Origin: Acidobacteriota bacterium
GTDB lineage: Bacteria > Acidobacteriota > Terriglobia > Bryobacterales > Bryobacteraceae
Direction: 5' to 3'
DNA length: 64,000 bases
Assembly: GCA_017307505.1 (NCBI GenBank)
Contig: JAFKEE010000024.1
Location: 62,001-126,000, forward strand
In this document: in pieces, positions 27,579-36,017 of the stretch
Layout: each line of letters opens with the position of its first letter
How positions within the stretch are numbered: position 1 is the first letter of the stretch
The notes under the pieces: model-generated
The model's database searches: none
Seen by the model: the letters and a program-made list of their open reading frames with translations, nothing else
What the model was told of the DNA's origin: nothing
Translations under genes and position numbers: made by a program

Positions 27579-29495
27579 ATGACGGTTCAACAGCTGTACC
27601 GAATTATTCTGAGGGTGACGGTGGTGGCGGGCGGCGTGGCGGGGCTGGCGATGGGTGGAGAAGTACCGCCCCGAGGAGTGGAGCGCCCGGCCGATTGCTC
27701 GTTCAACGGATCCCCTTATTCGCCGGGATCGCAGGTCCGGAGTGAGATCTACGAACAGGCCCTGGCCTTCGCCAAGGCGGTGCCGCGCCGGCAGGCGACG
27801 CGCAAGGCAGTGCCCGCTGCCCAAGTGGCCCGGCGCAACCTGATTGACCGGGCCGTGATGCAGCGCCTGCAGGCAGGGAAGATTCCCGTGGCACCGCTCT
27901 CGACCGATGAAGAGTTTTTCCGGCGGATCAACCTGGACCTGACGGGACGGATTCCGACGGCGAAGGAAGTCAGGGCATTTCTTGCGGATAAGAGTCCCAA
28001 GAAGCGCGACGCCGTGATCGACCGTCTGCTGCACAGCCCGGAGTTCGTGGACAAATGGACGCTCTGGATGGGCGACGTGTTCCAGAACGCCATGAAGGCG
28101 ACGAACCGCGACGAGGGCATGTATGGGCGGAATGCGGTGCACAAGTACCTGAAGACCTCGATTGCGGAGGGGCGGTCGTGGCGGGAGATCGCTACCTACA
28201 TGCTGACGGCGACGGGGAACAGCTATGACGACGCGTCGGCGGGCGTGAATTTCATTGTGCGCGGGTTCGCTCCGATGGGTCCGTACCAGGACACTTGGGA
28301 TTCGGTGACAGTGCGGGCCGCAACGATCTTCCTGGGGATGGGTTCGTATGACTGCCTGATGTGCCATGACGGACGCGGGCACCTGGAAGCGGTCTCGGCG
28401 TGGGCGACCCGGACAACGCGCCTGGAGGCGGAGCGGATGTCGGCCCACTTCTCGAGGGTCAACTTTGCCGGGTATCCAGGCAACGACAAAGCGAACTTCT
28501 ACACGCAGTCGCACGTGATTCTGGACAAGCCGGCGGGCGCTTATGTCATCGACACCAAATGGGGCAACCGGCCGAACCGTTATCCGATTCAGGTGGACGG
28601 GAAAGAGGTGAAGGAACTGACGCCGGTCTATCGGGACGGGACCCCGGCGCAGGGCGAGTGGCGGGCGTCATTTGCCAACAAGATCGTCGAGGATCCGATG
28701 TTCGCGCGGAATTTTGCGAACCGGGTGTGGAAGGCGATGTTCACCGTGGGCCTGGCGGAGCCGGTGGACAACCTGGATCCGGACCGGTTGGATCCGGCGG
28801 TCAAGCCGCCGGCAGGCTGGACTTATCAGGCCTCGCATCCGCAGTTGCTGGAAGACCTGGCACAACTGGCCCGGAAGAATGATTTCAGCCTGCGGGAGAT
28901 GCTGCGGGTGATCGCGGAGAGCACGACGTATCAGTTGAGCTCGGAGTACAGCGCCCCCTGGGATGCGGCGAAGGCGCGGCTGTACGCGCGCCACCTGCCC
29001 CGGCGGCTTGAGGCGGAAGAGGTGCTGGACGCGGTGGTGAAGGCGACGGATGTGCTCCCGGAATACTACGTGGGCGGATGGACGGACAAAGTGAACTGGG
29101 CGATGCAACTGCCGGAGCCGACGGAGCCGCAGAAGGACGGGCGGGCGCGAGAGTTCCTGGACTCGTTCGACAGAGGGAACCGTGACATGATTCCGCGGGG
29201 GACCTCGGGCTCAGTGATGATGTCGCTGCAACTGATGAACTCGCCGGTGATCATCAACCGGGTGAACTCGAGGACGTCGCCCTATCTGGCGGAGCAGGTG
29301 AAGAACCCGGAGGATGCGGCAGTGGTGGAGGATCTGTTCGTCACTTTCCTCTCGCGCCGTCCGAGCGAATATGAAAAGATGGTTGCCCTGAAGGCACTGT
29401 CGAAGTCGGGGACTAAGGCGTATCCGCGTGCTGCCGCAGTGGAGGATCTGGCTTGGGCTCTGATCAACAAGACCGATTTTCTGTTTAGCTATTAG
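27579..29495 (+). CDS. Exported DUF1549/DUF1553 protein (paralogue)
   Basis: A 638-residue paralogue of the gene at 25333, with the same order: signal peptide, DUF1549 (DEEFFRRINLDLTGRIPTAK; CLMCH as the CxxCH) and DUF1553 ending DLAWALINKTDFLFSY, identical in the last 16 residues to the first copy. Both keep the stretch from FARNYANRLWKAMF to PVDNLDPDRL almost unchanged. ATG at 27579 is chosen because GGAG lies six bases upstream and the -10 box at 27553 is too close to the in-frame ATG at 27564. The DUF1501 gene follows after 14 bases, so the two form an operon. Role unknown. Confidence 0.88.
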   Translation: MTVQQLYRIILRVTVVAGGVAGLAMGGEVPPRGVERPADCSFNGSPYSPGSQVRSEIYEQALAFAKAVPRRQATRKAVPAAQVARRNLIDRAVMQRLQAGKIPVAPLSTDEEFFRRINLDLTGRIPTAKEVRAFLADKSPKKRDAVIDRLLHSPEFVDKWTLWMGDVFQNAMKATNRDEGMYGRNAVHKYLKTSIAEGRSWREIATYMLTATGNSYDDASAGVNFIVRGFAPMGPYQDTWDSVTVRAATIFLGMGSYDCLMCHDGRGHLEAVSAWATRTTRLEAERMSAHFSRVNFAGYPGNDKANFYTQSHVILDKPAGAYVIDTKWGNRPNRYPIQVDGKEVKELTPVYRDGTPAQGEWRASFANKIVEDPMFARNFANRVWKAMFTVGLAEPVDNLDPDRLDPAVKPPAGWTYQASHPQLLEDLAQLARKNDFSLREMLRVIAESTTYQLSSEYSAPWDAAKARLYARHLPRRLEAEEVLDAVVKATDVLPEYYVGGWTDKVNWAMQLPEPTEPQKDGRAREFLDSFDRGNRDMIPRGTSGSVMMSLQLMNSPVIINRVNSRTSPYLAEQVKNPEDAAVVEDLFVTFLSRRPSEYEKMVALKALSKSGTKAYPRAAAVEDLAWALINKTDFLFSY

Positions 29496-29509
29496 AGAGG
29501 GCGCACAGC

Positions 29510-30886
29510 ATGAAGAACCGCTTTGGCGTGGACTGGTCGAAGGTACAGGGCACAAACTTCTGGCGGCGTCCGGCTCTCGACCGCAGGGTCTTTTTCAAGC
29601 ATGCGGGCGCAGCAGTAGCCGGTAGTTTCTTCCTGCCGGGCCGGTCCCTGGAGACGATTGCGAAGGGGCAGAGCACGCCCAAGGGCACGGCAAAGAACGT
29701 CATCTTCCTGATGATGTCCGGCGGGCCCAGCCACACGGATACCTTCGATTTGAAGGAAGGGGCCTGGACGCTGCCGGCGATGGAGCCGACGTCCTATGGA
29801 GACATCCGCTGGCCGCGCGGGCTGTTCCCGACACTCGCTGAACAGATGGACTCGATTGCGCTGGTGCGGTCGGCGAAGGCGTGGGCGCTGGTGCACGGGA
29901 TCATGCAGACGTGGGTGCAGATCGGGCGGAATCCGCTGTCGGGGTTGTCGAAGATTGCCCCGCATATCGGGTCCGTGGTGGCGCGCGAGCTGGGCGATCC
30001 GACAGCGATCATGCCCGCCTTCGTTTCGCTGAATACGGGCAGCGGTCCGGGGCAGGGGTACTTGGCTCCGACGACGGCTCCATTCTATGTGAGTCCGGGC
30101 GGGAACGGGTTAGGGAACACGACGTCGCCGATTGGGGCGGCGGGTTTCGACCGGCGGTACGGGCTGTTGCTGGAACTGGATGCGGAGACGCGGGCGGAAG
30201 CGGCGATCGGGTCGGCCGTGAAGGAGATGGAGCAGTTCAACCTGACGGCGCGTTCGCTGATGTACAACTCGGCGGTGGATGCAGTCTTCAAGTTCGATGC
30301 CGCAGAACGGGCCCGGTATGGGACGACGGGTCTGGGCAATGCGTGTATCACGGCACGCAACCTGCTGCGAGGCAAGCTGGGTGCACGGTTCATCCAGATT
30401 ACGACCAGCGGCTGGGATATGCACACGAACATCTACACGGCGAACGGGCTGAATCCGACGAATCCGGCCTCAGTTGGACGAACCTTCGACGTGGCGGTTG
30501 GGACCTTGATTGCGGACCTGAAGAGCGACGGACTGCTGGACGAGACGCTGATCCTTTGTATGGGTGAATTCGGCCGCACTGTGGGGGCACCCAATACGGG
30601 ATCGGGCCGGGATCATTTCATGACGCAGGCCGTGATGCTGGCCGGCGCGAAGATCAAGGGCGGACGGGTGATTGGGAAAACGGACGCGCAGGGCAACGGG
30701 CTGGTGGAACCGGGCTGGTCACTGCAGCGGGAGGTTCGGCCAGAAGATCTGGAAGCGACGTTGTATTCGGCGCTGGGAATCGACTGGACGAAGGTGTATC
30801 ACGACGATCCTTTGAACCGTGGATTCTCGCTGGTGCCGACGAACCAGTCTGAGCAGTATGCGCCGGTGCACGAACTGTGGGCTTAG
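29510..30886 (+). CDS. DUF1501 protein with twin-arginine-like leader
   Basis: A 458-residue protein of the DUF1501 family, related in fold to sulfatases/alkaline phosphatases. Landmarks are NVIFLMMSGGPSHTDTFDLK near residue 65, MGEFGRTVGAPNTGSGRDHF near 347 and SALGIDWTKVYHDDP near the end. The N-terminus has LDRRVFFKHAGAAVAGSFFL, a twin-arginine-type signal set about 20 residues in. DUF1501 genes are almost always next to DUF1549/DUF1553 genes, and here it is 14 bases after one. Substrate unknown. Confidence 0.88.
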   Translation: MKNRFGVDWSKVQGTNFWRRPALDRRVFFKHAGAAVAGSFFLPGRSLETIAKGQSTPKGTAKNVIFLMMSGGPSHTDTFDLKEGAWTLPAMEPTSYGDIRWPRGLFPTLAEQMDSIALVRSAKAWALVHGIMQTWVQIGRNPLSGLSKIAPHIGSVVARELGDPTAIMPAFVSLNTGSGPGQGYLAPTTAPFYVSPGGNGLGNTTSPIGAAGFDRRYGLLLELDAETRAEAAIGSAVKEMEQFNLTARSLMYNSAVDAVFKFDAAERARYGTTGLGNACITARNLLRGKLGARFIQITTSGWDMHTNIYTANGLNPTNPASVGRTFDVAVGTLIADLKSDGLLDETLILCMGEFGRTVGAPNTGSGRDHFMTQAVMLAGAKIKGGRVIGKTDAQGNGLVEPGWSLQREVRPEDLEATLYSALGIDWTKVYHDDPLNRGFSLVPTNQSEQYAPVHELWA

Positions 30887-30900
30887 GACCGAAATAGAAA

Positions 30901-30926
30901 GGGCCCACCCCGGGAGGGGCGGGCCC
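30901..30926. terminator. Hairpin terminator between convergent genes
   Basis: GGGCCC (30901-30906) pairs with its copy at 30921-30926, with CCCC/GGGG inside and a GGGA loop. On the minus strand the hairpin is followed by TTTCTATTTC, so it best serves the membrane-protein gene ending at 30953; it may also stop plus-strand transcription. Confidence 0.65.
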
Positions 30927-30952
30927 GATTGGAAGCTTGATGAGGGGCGGAT

Positions 30953-31342
30953 TTAGGCCCGGCGCGGTTCGCGATACTGCATGAAAGCACCGACAACGGC
31001 GATGAGGGCGGCACACGCGATCCAGGCCACGCTTCTGGCTTCCGGCGCACCCGAGAAGCGGTAGACGGGGCTGAGGAAGAAACCGTACATCATAATTGCG
31101 AAGAGAATGACCGTGTAGAGCACCAGGAGCGGCTTCACTTTCTTCACGAGGCCGAGGAGCGCTGCGGCGATACCGAGCAATCCCAAAACAAGCATTCCAT
31201 ACAGCGCGGACTCGCCCTTCCAGAACGGCAGCATGTCCAGCTTGAAGTTCTTGGCGTCGCTGAGCAGCAGCAGGCAAGAGACTCCCGTCATGAACAGACC
31301 CGCCACCAGGGCGAACAGGCAGCTATAGAAACGTAGCACCAT
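30953..31342 (-). CDS. Small membrane protein, four helices
   Basis: A 129-residue protein with four predicted membrane segments: FYSCLFALVAGLFMTGVSCL, a second around GMLVLGLLGIAAALLGLV, then LLVLYTVILFAIMMYGFFL and VAWIACAALIAVVGAFM. No family recognised. ATG at 31342 has AAGGTGA about seven bases upstream; a much longer frame extending to 31795 is antisense-like, lies over the acyltransferase gene and was discarded. Function unknown; inner-membrane location is inferred. Confidence 0.7.
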   Translation of the reverse strand: MVLRFYSCLFALVAGLFMTGVSCLLLLSDAKNFKLDMLPFWKGESALYGMLVLGLLGIAAALLGLVKKVKPLLVLYTVILFAIMMYGFFLSPVYRFSGAPEARSVAWIACAALIAVVGAFMQYREPRRA

Positions 31343-31473
31343 GGCGATCACCTTTAACAACCTCCACTTGCCGGTCTTCCGGCTCGCGACCATTCTATCA
31401 ACTTGAGGAGTGCCTGCTGGGCGCCGCAGCACGACTTTTCGGCGGAAAAACGGCAGGAGTGCTGGAGGGCTGC

Positions 31474-32217
31474 TCAGGCCGTTGGGGCGGCGAGTAATTC
31501 GCGGACCCGATCTTCGAGCAAGGCGGTGAAGGCGGCGCGCTGTTTGAGCGTGTAGCCTTCCGGGCTGACGGGCTCTCCGATGCGGAGTTCGACGTTGCCA
31601 GGCATGAAGTAAGAAGACTTGGCGGGCAGGATATCCCAGGTGCCGACCATGGCGACAGGAGCAACGGGCGTGCCGGACTGGATGGCCAGATAGGCGGCGC
31701 CGTCCTTGAAGCTTTGCATCTCTCCGGTGAGGCTGCGCGTGCCTTCGGCAAAGATGATGACGGAGAGATGGCGCTCGCGGATGAGGCGCGCGCACTCGTT
31801 CATGCTCTCGATGGAGGAGCGCAGGCTGGCGCGGTCGACGGTGAGGTGGCGGGCGCGGTTGAGATACCAGCCGATGAAGGGGACTTTGAGGAGTTCGCGC
31901 TTGGCCAGAAACTTGAAGGGGATGGGCAGCCAGCGGAACATCATGGGGGTGTCCACAAGGCTGAGGTGGTTGGAGACGATGACGTAATTGGCGCCGGGTT
32001 TGAGCTTTTCAGCTCCCACGACGCGGCCCCGGGCGCCAAAGATCGCCAGCACGGTGCCGCCCCAGAGGCGGTAGAGAAATCGCTGCCAGCGTCCTTCCGG
32101 AGCAAAGACCGAAGTGACGACGGCAGTGGTTACCAGCACTGCCGTCGCCAGGACCGCTACGGGAATTGTGAATAATCTGGATCGAAGGTGTCCTAACTTT
32201 GTCCCGCTCGGTCTCAC
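31474..32217 (-). CDS. plsC: 1-acyl-sn-glycerol-3-phosphate acyltransferase
   Basis: Membrane-associated acyltransferase that adds the second fatty acid in phosphatidic acid synthesis; 247 residues. It has an N-terminal membrane helix (IPVAVLATAVLVTTAVV), the catalytic NHLSLVD (NHx4D, about residues 84-90), and the glycerol-3-phosphate-binding FAEGTRS near 157. The start is a GTG at 32217, twelve bases after the upstream lipoprotein gene on the same strand; AGGTAGG lies 12-13 bases before it. Several PlsC paralogues usually exist, so the exact acceptor is uncertain. Confidence 0.85.
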   Translation of the reverse strand: MRPSGTKLGHLRSRLFTIPVAVLATAVLVTTAVVTSVFAPEGRWQRFLYRLWGGTVLAIFGARGRVVGAEKLKPGANYVIVSNHLSLVDTPMMFRWLPIPFKFLAKRELLKVPFIGWYLNRARHLTVDRASLRSSIESMNECARLIRERHLSVIIFAEGTRSLTGEMQSFKDGAAYLAIQSGTPVAPVAMVGTWDILPAKSSYFMPGNVELRIGEPVSPEGYTLKQRAAFTALLEDRVRELLAAPTA

Positions 32218-32229
32218 TCGTTCTGGGTC

Positions 32230-33093
32230 CTACCTCTTCTCAGTCACGGTCACTGGCGCGGAGAGGCGGAAAGTCAGCAGCGATTCACTAGGAATCACGG
32301 CCGCATCGCCTTTGGTGGCCAGGACCATACCGGTGCCGCCGGCTCCGCCGATGCCGGCTCCGATGGCAGCACCCTTGCCGCCGCCGGCGATTGCGCCGAT
32401 GGCCGCACCGATGCCCGCACCAATACCGATTTTAGCGGCATCCTTGCGTTTGGTGGTTTTGGCCTGCTGGCCCACGGCCGACGTCTGAATGGCGATGGGG
32501 CCATTCGGGGTGGAAATGGAGGAGAGGGCCACGCTGATGGAGGCCAGTCCTTTGACCTTGCCGCCGGGGTCCGAGTTAGTGACCCGGCCAGTGACGGTGG
32601 AGCCCCTGGGCGCGACCAGGTAGTCGTCGACAACGAGGTCGCGGTTGAGGGTCGCTTCAAAGGCATCGCCGGGCGCGGCGGTCTTCGTCGAAAGAGTGGT
32701 AATCGTGCGGACGGGGATGCTGGTGCCCGCAGCGAGGGTGAACTGGCGGGGCGGCAGGGGTGCGCTGGGCTGAGATCTGCCGGGTGTGGATCCCCAGGCA
32801 TTCGAGGAGGCAGTTGGTGCGCCTGCTCCTCCGCCGGCCGGCCGCGGTTGGCCTGCCTGCCCGCCGGACCCCGAAGGACCACGATTCGGCGAACCTGGCT
32901 GGTCCGCCAGAGCATTCGCACCCGCCGGCTGGGCAGCGGGAGGCTGCCCATCGGGTGCGTTACCAGGAGTGGAGGTGGCAGGCTGTTGCGCTTGCTGTTG
33001 CGTTGGGAGTTCGTCCTTTTTCGAACATCCGGAGAAAACCAGCGTCGTTGTCAATAGGCCTGCGAGGGCCAGATGGCCTGCGTTTAGTCTCAT
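32230..33093 (-). CDS. Glycine-zipper lipoprotein
   Basis: A 287-residue lipoprotein: signal peptide with lipobox LVFSGC (Cys about residue 23). A long low-complexity Pro/Gln/Ala/Gly linker follows (about 30-110), then a compact beta region (FTLAAGTSIPVRTITTLST to VALSSIST) and a glycine-zipper stretch (IGIGAGIGAAIGAIAGGG, about 222-260). The mix of an SH3-like beta part with a glycine zipper resembles Acidobacteria envelope lipoproteins of unknown role. It sits 12 bases upstream of plsC on the same strand. Confidence 0.75.
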   Translation of the reverse strand: MRLNAGHLALAGLLTTTLVFSGCSKKDELPTQQQAQQPATSTPGNAPDGQPPAAQPAGANALADQPGSPNRGPSGSGGQAGQPRPAGGGAGAPTASSNAWGSTPGRSQPSAPLPPRQFTLAAGTSIPVRTITTLSTKTAAPGDAFEATLNRDLVVDDYLVAPRGSTVTGRVTNSDPGGKVKGLASISVALSSISTPNGPIAIQTSAVGQQAKTTKRKDAAKIGIGAGIGAAIGAIAGGGKGAAIGAGIGGAGGTGMVLATKGDAAVIPSESLLTFRLSAPVTVTEKR

Positions 33094-33115
33094 CGATCCT
33101 CCTCAAAAGAAAGAG

Positions 33116-33355
33116 CTAGACTTTCGGCTTCGGCGGCGGAAGCTCGCGTGCTTCGCATACCGATTCGAAGCCTTGTCTGCCGTGCGATCCGTCACAGAAC
33201 GGCTTATTCGCTGAAAGGCCACAGCGGCAGAGGCCAATAGCCGCTCGCCCGCCGAGCCCGAAGGCATTGCCCTGTGCGTCGTAGATGGTGAAGTCTGCCG
33301 GGTCGCCTTCGATGCGAAGGGGCCCGTTGTTGAATACTGTAACCTTGACAGCCAT
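33116..33355 (-). CDS. CDGSH iron-sulfur domain protein
   Basis: A 79-residue protein carrying the CDGSH 2Fe-2S signature CRCGLSANKPFCDGSH (about residues 43-58), whose three Cys and one His hold the cluster. The N-terminal 35 residues form the beta part (VTVFNNGPLRIEGDPADFTI). Small bacterial CDGSH proteins are cytosolic electron-transfer or cluster-carrying proteins of unclear function. ATG at 33355 fits the family start; a longer upstream frame is not supported. It is divergent from the gene at 33398. Confidence 0.88.
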   Translation of the reverse strand: MAVKVTVFNNGPLRIEGDPADFTIYDAQGNAFGLGGRAAIGLCRCGLSANKPFCDGSHGRQGFESVCEARELPPPKPKV

Positions 33356-33378
33356 AAGGGCGAGAATACCAGATGAGG

Positions 33379-33396
33379 CCAAGACTATAATCTTGG
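33379..33396. promoter_or_regulatory. Palindrome over a TATAAT box, next to a start codon
   Basis: CCAAGA (33379-33384) and TCTTGG (33391-33396) form a 6-bp inverted repeat whose centre is TATAAT (33386-33391). The start site would be about 33398, which is the A of the next ATG, predicting a leaderless mRNA. The repeat could be an operator. Confidence 0.4.
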
Positions 33397-33397
33397 C

Positions 33398-34678
33398 ATG
33401 CGTCTGGCTCCTTTGTATCTGATGCTTTTGAGCGTCCAGGCGTTGCCTGCGCAGTACGACCCGAAGGCGCCGCTGACCGCCGATACAATCCTGATGGCCC
33501 GCATCCGCAGCGTTGTCTCGAACATGATGGCCCGCATGCCCAATTTCACCTGTGTGGAGACCATTGAGAGAAGCCGCAGGGAACAAACGTCGAAAAAATT
33601 CCAACTGCTGGATACCGTCCGTCTGGAGGTAGCCCTGGTGGATGGTAAGGAGCTGTACGCCTGGCCTGGCGCCAACAAGTTCGAAGAGAGCGATGTGCGG
33701 GCGCTAGTGGGTGGACAAGGGGCCATCGGGACCGGAGACTTCGCGCTGCATGCCAAAAGTATCTACTTCAGCGGCAATGCGAAGTTCGAGTACAAAGGCC
33801 AGGAGACGATCAACGGGCGTCCGGCGCACAAATTCTACTTCCGGGTACCGCAGACGGGCAGCTATTACATCATGCGAGTGGGGTCGGCCGAGGGGGAGGT
33901 GGGTTACTCCGGCTGGGTTTGGAATGACGTCGAGACGCTGGAGATTACGCGGATCGAGATGAACATCGACGAGATCCCGCAGCAGGTGCCTTTGAAGGAA
34001 GGGCACAAGCTGCTGGATTACGCTCCGGTGAAGATTGGCGCGGAGACATATACGCTGCCTGTAGGCATGGACATGAGTCTGACGGCGATGGACGGCACGG
34101 AGAGCCGAAACCGGACCCTGTTTTCCAGTTGCCGCCAGTATGCGGGCGAATCGACGCTGATCTTTGAGGATCCGCCTCCGGACACGGCCGCGCCGAAGCC
34201 GGCCCCGACGGTGATCAACCTGCCGGAGGGGGTCACGGTGCAATTGAAGCTGATGACGGCGGTGGACCTGAGCAAGTCCGTCGTGGGCGACTCCCTGAAG
34301 TTTGAAGTAGCGAAGAATGTCGAGAGGCAGGGCACGGTGCTGCTGCCCAAGGGTGCCACGGTGCAGATGCGGATCGACATGGCGGTCTGCCGGGATTTCC
34401 CTACCGGCCACTGCTTTCTGGCATTGGTGCCAGGGCAGGTGAGCTATGAAAACGCCACTGGAATCTTCCACGCCAAACTACTGTATCCGGCCCTGGACAA
34501 ACAGTTGGAGATGGCGTTCGTGAACCTGCGGCCGGAGATGCGGATGGCGCCCGCGGAGATGGCCATGGCGTCTCCCGGGGCTTCGATCCTCCTCCTGCGC
34601 GGCGCCCGCGCCAAGCTGTCGAGCGGGTTCAATACTACTTGGCGTACCCTGGAAGGACGGGGAGATGATAAGCCGTGA
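33398..34678 (+). CDS. Exported hypothetical protein (MPNFTC family)
   Basis: A 426-residue protein with a signal peptide ending LPAQ. The first 260 residues align in layout with the protein at 24422-25165: MPNFTC, FYFRVPQTGSYYIM, YSGWVWNDVETLEITRI. The C-terminal third is a second beta-rich domain, beginning at INLPEGVTVQLKLMTAVDL and ending before a basic tail; TrbI/FlgA-like folds can look like this, but I would not name it. It overlaps the GH88 gene by four bases, so both are co-transcribed. Its ATG sits right after a TATAAT, predicting a leaderless mRNA. Confidence 0.7.
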   Translation: MRLAPLYLMLLSVQALPAQYDPKAPLTADTILMARIRSVVSNMMARMPNFTCVETIERSRREQTSKKFQLLDTVRLEVALVDGKELYAWPGANKFEESDVRALVGGQGAIGTGDFALHAKSIYFSGNAKFEYKGQETINGRPAHKFYFRVPQTGSYYIMRVGSAEGEVGYSGWVWNDVETLEITRIEMNIDEIPQQVPLKEGHKLLDYAPVKIGAETYTLPVGMDMSLTAMDGTESRNRTLFSSCRQYAGESTLIFEDPPPDTAAPKPAPTVINLPEGVTVQLKLMTAVDLSKSVVGDSLKFEVAKNVERQGTVLLPKGATVQMRIDMAVCRDFPTGHCFLALVPGQVSYENATGIFHAKLLYPALDKQLEMAFVNLRPEMRMAPAEMAMASPGASILLLRGARAKLSSGFNTTWRTLEGRGDDKP

Positions 34679-35838
34679 TTCAGTTTGGTCCAGAGATTGA
34701 TCGTACTTTGCTCGAGGATACGCTGCGGTTCGCGGAGCGTCAGGTCACAAATCTCATCGAGAAGCACCCAGGTTTCTATCCGATCTACACCAAGAGTGGC
34801 AAGTGGAAGCACGAGGGCCCCGCATGGACACACTGGTGTGATGGTTTTCTGCCGGGGATGATGTGGATCTTCCACCGGCGTGCGCTGGAGAATGGCGAAA
34901 ACAAGCAGTATTGGATGGACAAGGCCATTGAATACAGCCGGCCGTTGGAGCCCAGGCAATTCGATCGCGACGTTCACGACCTTGGTTTCATTTTCCTCTC
35001 CACCTACTACCGCTGGTACCAGATCACGCGGGAGCCGCGGCTGAACGACATTCTGGTGCAGGCCGGCAAGACGATGGCCTTGCGCTTCCAGGAGAAGGGT
35101 CAGTATTTGCGGTCGTTCGTGAGTGAGGACTCCATTTTCATCGACATCATGATGAATGTGGGGGTGATCTTCTATGCGGCTCGCGAGACGAACGACCGGC
35201 GGCTGCGCGACATTGCCATCCGCCACGCGCTGACAACGCGGCGCTACCTGGTGCGGGGTGACGGCTCGACGGCGCACGAAGGATTGTTCGACCTGGAGAG
35301 CGGCGAGTTCCTGAAGCAGACGACGCATCAGGGCTATCGTGGCGACTCCTGCTGGTCGCGCGGGCTGTCCTGGGCGCTGTATGGCTTCGGCAGTTGCTAC
35401 GAGTACACGCGGGATCCGAGATTCCTGGAGACGGCGGAACGCTGCGCGGATTATTTCCTGACGCACACAAACGCGGACGGCGTGCCGTCGTGGGATTTCA
35501 ATGCACCCGAGGAGACGCGTAAGCTGCTGGATACCTCCGCTGCGGCGATCGCGGCGAGCGGTCTGCTGCGGCTATGCCGGATGCTGCCCGATCCGGTGAA
35601 GGGTTTCTACTACTGGTCCAGTGCGCTGCGTATCCTGAAGACGCTGTGCGAAAAGCACACCCAGCAGGACGGCGGCACGTGGGAGGGGATCCTACAGGGC
35701 GGCGTGTATCACATCCACAAGGATCTGGGTGTGAACGAGAGCGTCATGTGGGGCGAGTACTTCTTCTGCGAAGCCCTGGAGGCCGCGCTGCGGCACAATC
35801 TGGCCCAGAAGAAGCCGAACGGGACGGGGAAGTTGTAA
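34675..35838 (+). CDS. GH88-type unsaturated glucuronyl hydrolase
   Basis: Glycosidase of family 88/105 type, 387 residues, an alpha/alpha barrel that removes unsaturated uronic acid residues left by polysaccharide lyases. Motifs are WTHWCDGFLPG near residue 51, DVHDLGF (Asp102) and SIFIDIMMN (Asp157), the two acidic residues that match the catalytic pair known from Bacillus UGL, then WSRGLSWALYGFG and GVNESVMWGEYFF. No signal peptide, so probably cytoplasmic. The GTG start overlaps the previous stop (GTGA). No lyase or uronate gene is nearby. Confidence 0.9.
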   Translation: MIQFGPEIDRTLLEDTLRFAERQVTNLIEKHPGFYPIYTKSGKWKHEGPAWTHWCDGFLPGMMWIFHRRALENGENKQYWMDKAIEYSRPLEPRQFDRDVHDLGFIFLSTYYRWYQITREPRLNDILVQAGKTMALRFQEKGQYLRSFVSEDSIFIDIMMNVGVIFYAARETNDRRLRDIAIRHALTTRRYLVRGDGSTAHEGLFDLESGEFLKQTTHQGYRGDSCWSRGLSWALYGFGSCYEYTRDPRFLETAERCADYFLTHTNADGVPSWDFNAPEETRKLLDTSAAAIAASGLLRLCRMLPDPVKGFYYWSSALRILKTLCEKHTQQDGGTWEGILQGGVYHIHKDLGVNESVMWGEYFFCEALEAALRHNLAQKKPNGTGKL

Positions 35839-35841
35839 GAG

Positions 35842-35883
35842 AAGCTTTCAGCGGTCAGCCTTCAGCTGTCAGCTGACAGACAG
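35842..35883 (+). repeat. Heptanucleotide array (CAGCNNT), left arm
   Basis: Starting four bases after the GH88 stop are six units of seven bases. Five begin with CAG (at 35849, 35856, 35863, 35870 and 35877) and the consensus is CAGCNNT; the array ends with GACAG. A matching array in the opposite orientation lies at 35971-36003. Confidence 0.6.
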
Positions 35884-35897
35884 GGATTGCGGACTTT

Positions 35898-35917
35898 CGG
35901 GGCCCTTCGGGGCCCCG
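35898..35917. terminator. UUCG-capped hairpin
   Basis: GGGGCCC (35899-35905), TTCG loop, GGGCCCC (35910-35916): a 7-bp perfect G/C stem with the very stable UUCG tetraloop, followed by GTTGTTGTTG. It lies between two convergent genes and between the two heptad arrays. Confidence 0.65.
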
Positions 35918-35970
35918 TTGTTGTTGCAAACGAAGTTGCTGTTGGGGAACGTGGATGGCTCGGCTGGCGT

Positions 35971-36003
35971 CTGTCCGGAGCTGATAGCCGATAGCTGATA
36001 GCT
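35971..36003 (-). repeat. Heptanucleotide array, right arm (inverted)
   Basis: Read on the minus strand it gives AGCTAT, then seven-base units CAGCTAT, CGGCTAT, CAGCTCC and a closing GGACAG. It has the same period and similar units as the left array but inverted, and lies 15 bases past the stop of the minus-strand gene. Confidence 0.6.
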
Positions 36004-36017
36004 CGCGCGCTGCCGCG

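Noticed and set aside
25369-28514. Minus-strand frames opposite both DUF1549 genes
   Set aside because: Shadows; the similar appearance of the two is only due to the paralogy of the genes on the other strand.
31343-31795. N-terminal extension of the small membrane protein
   Set aside because: It overlaps the acyltransferase gene in another frame; ATG at 31342 has its own ribosome binding site.
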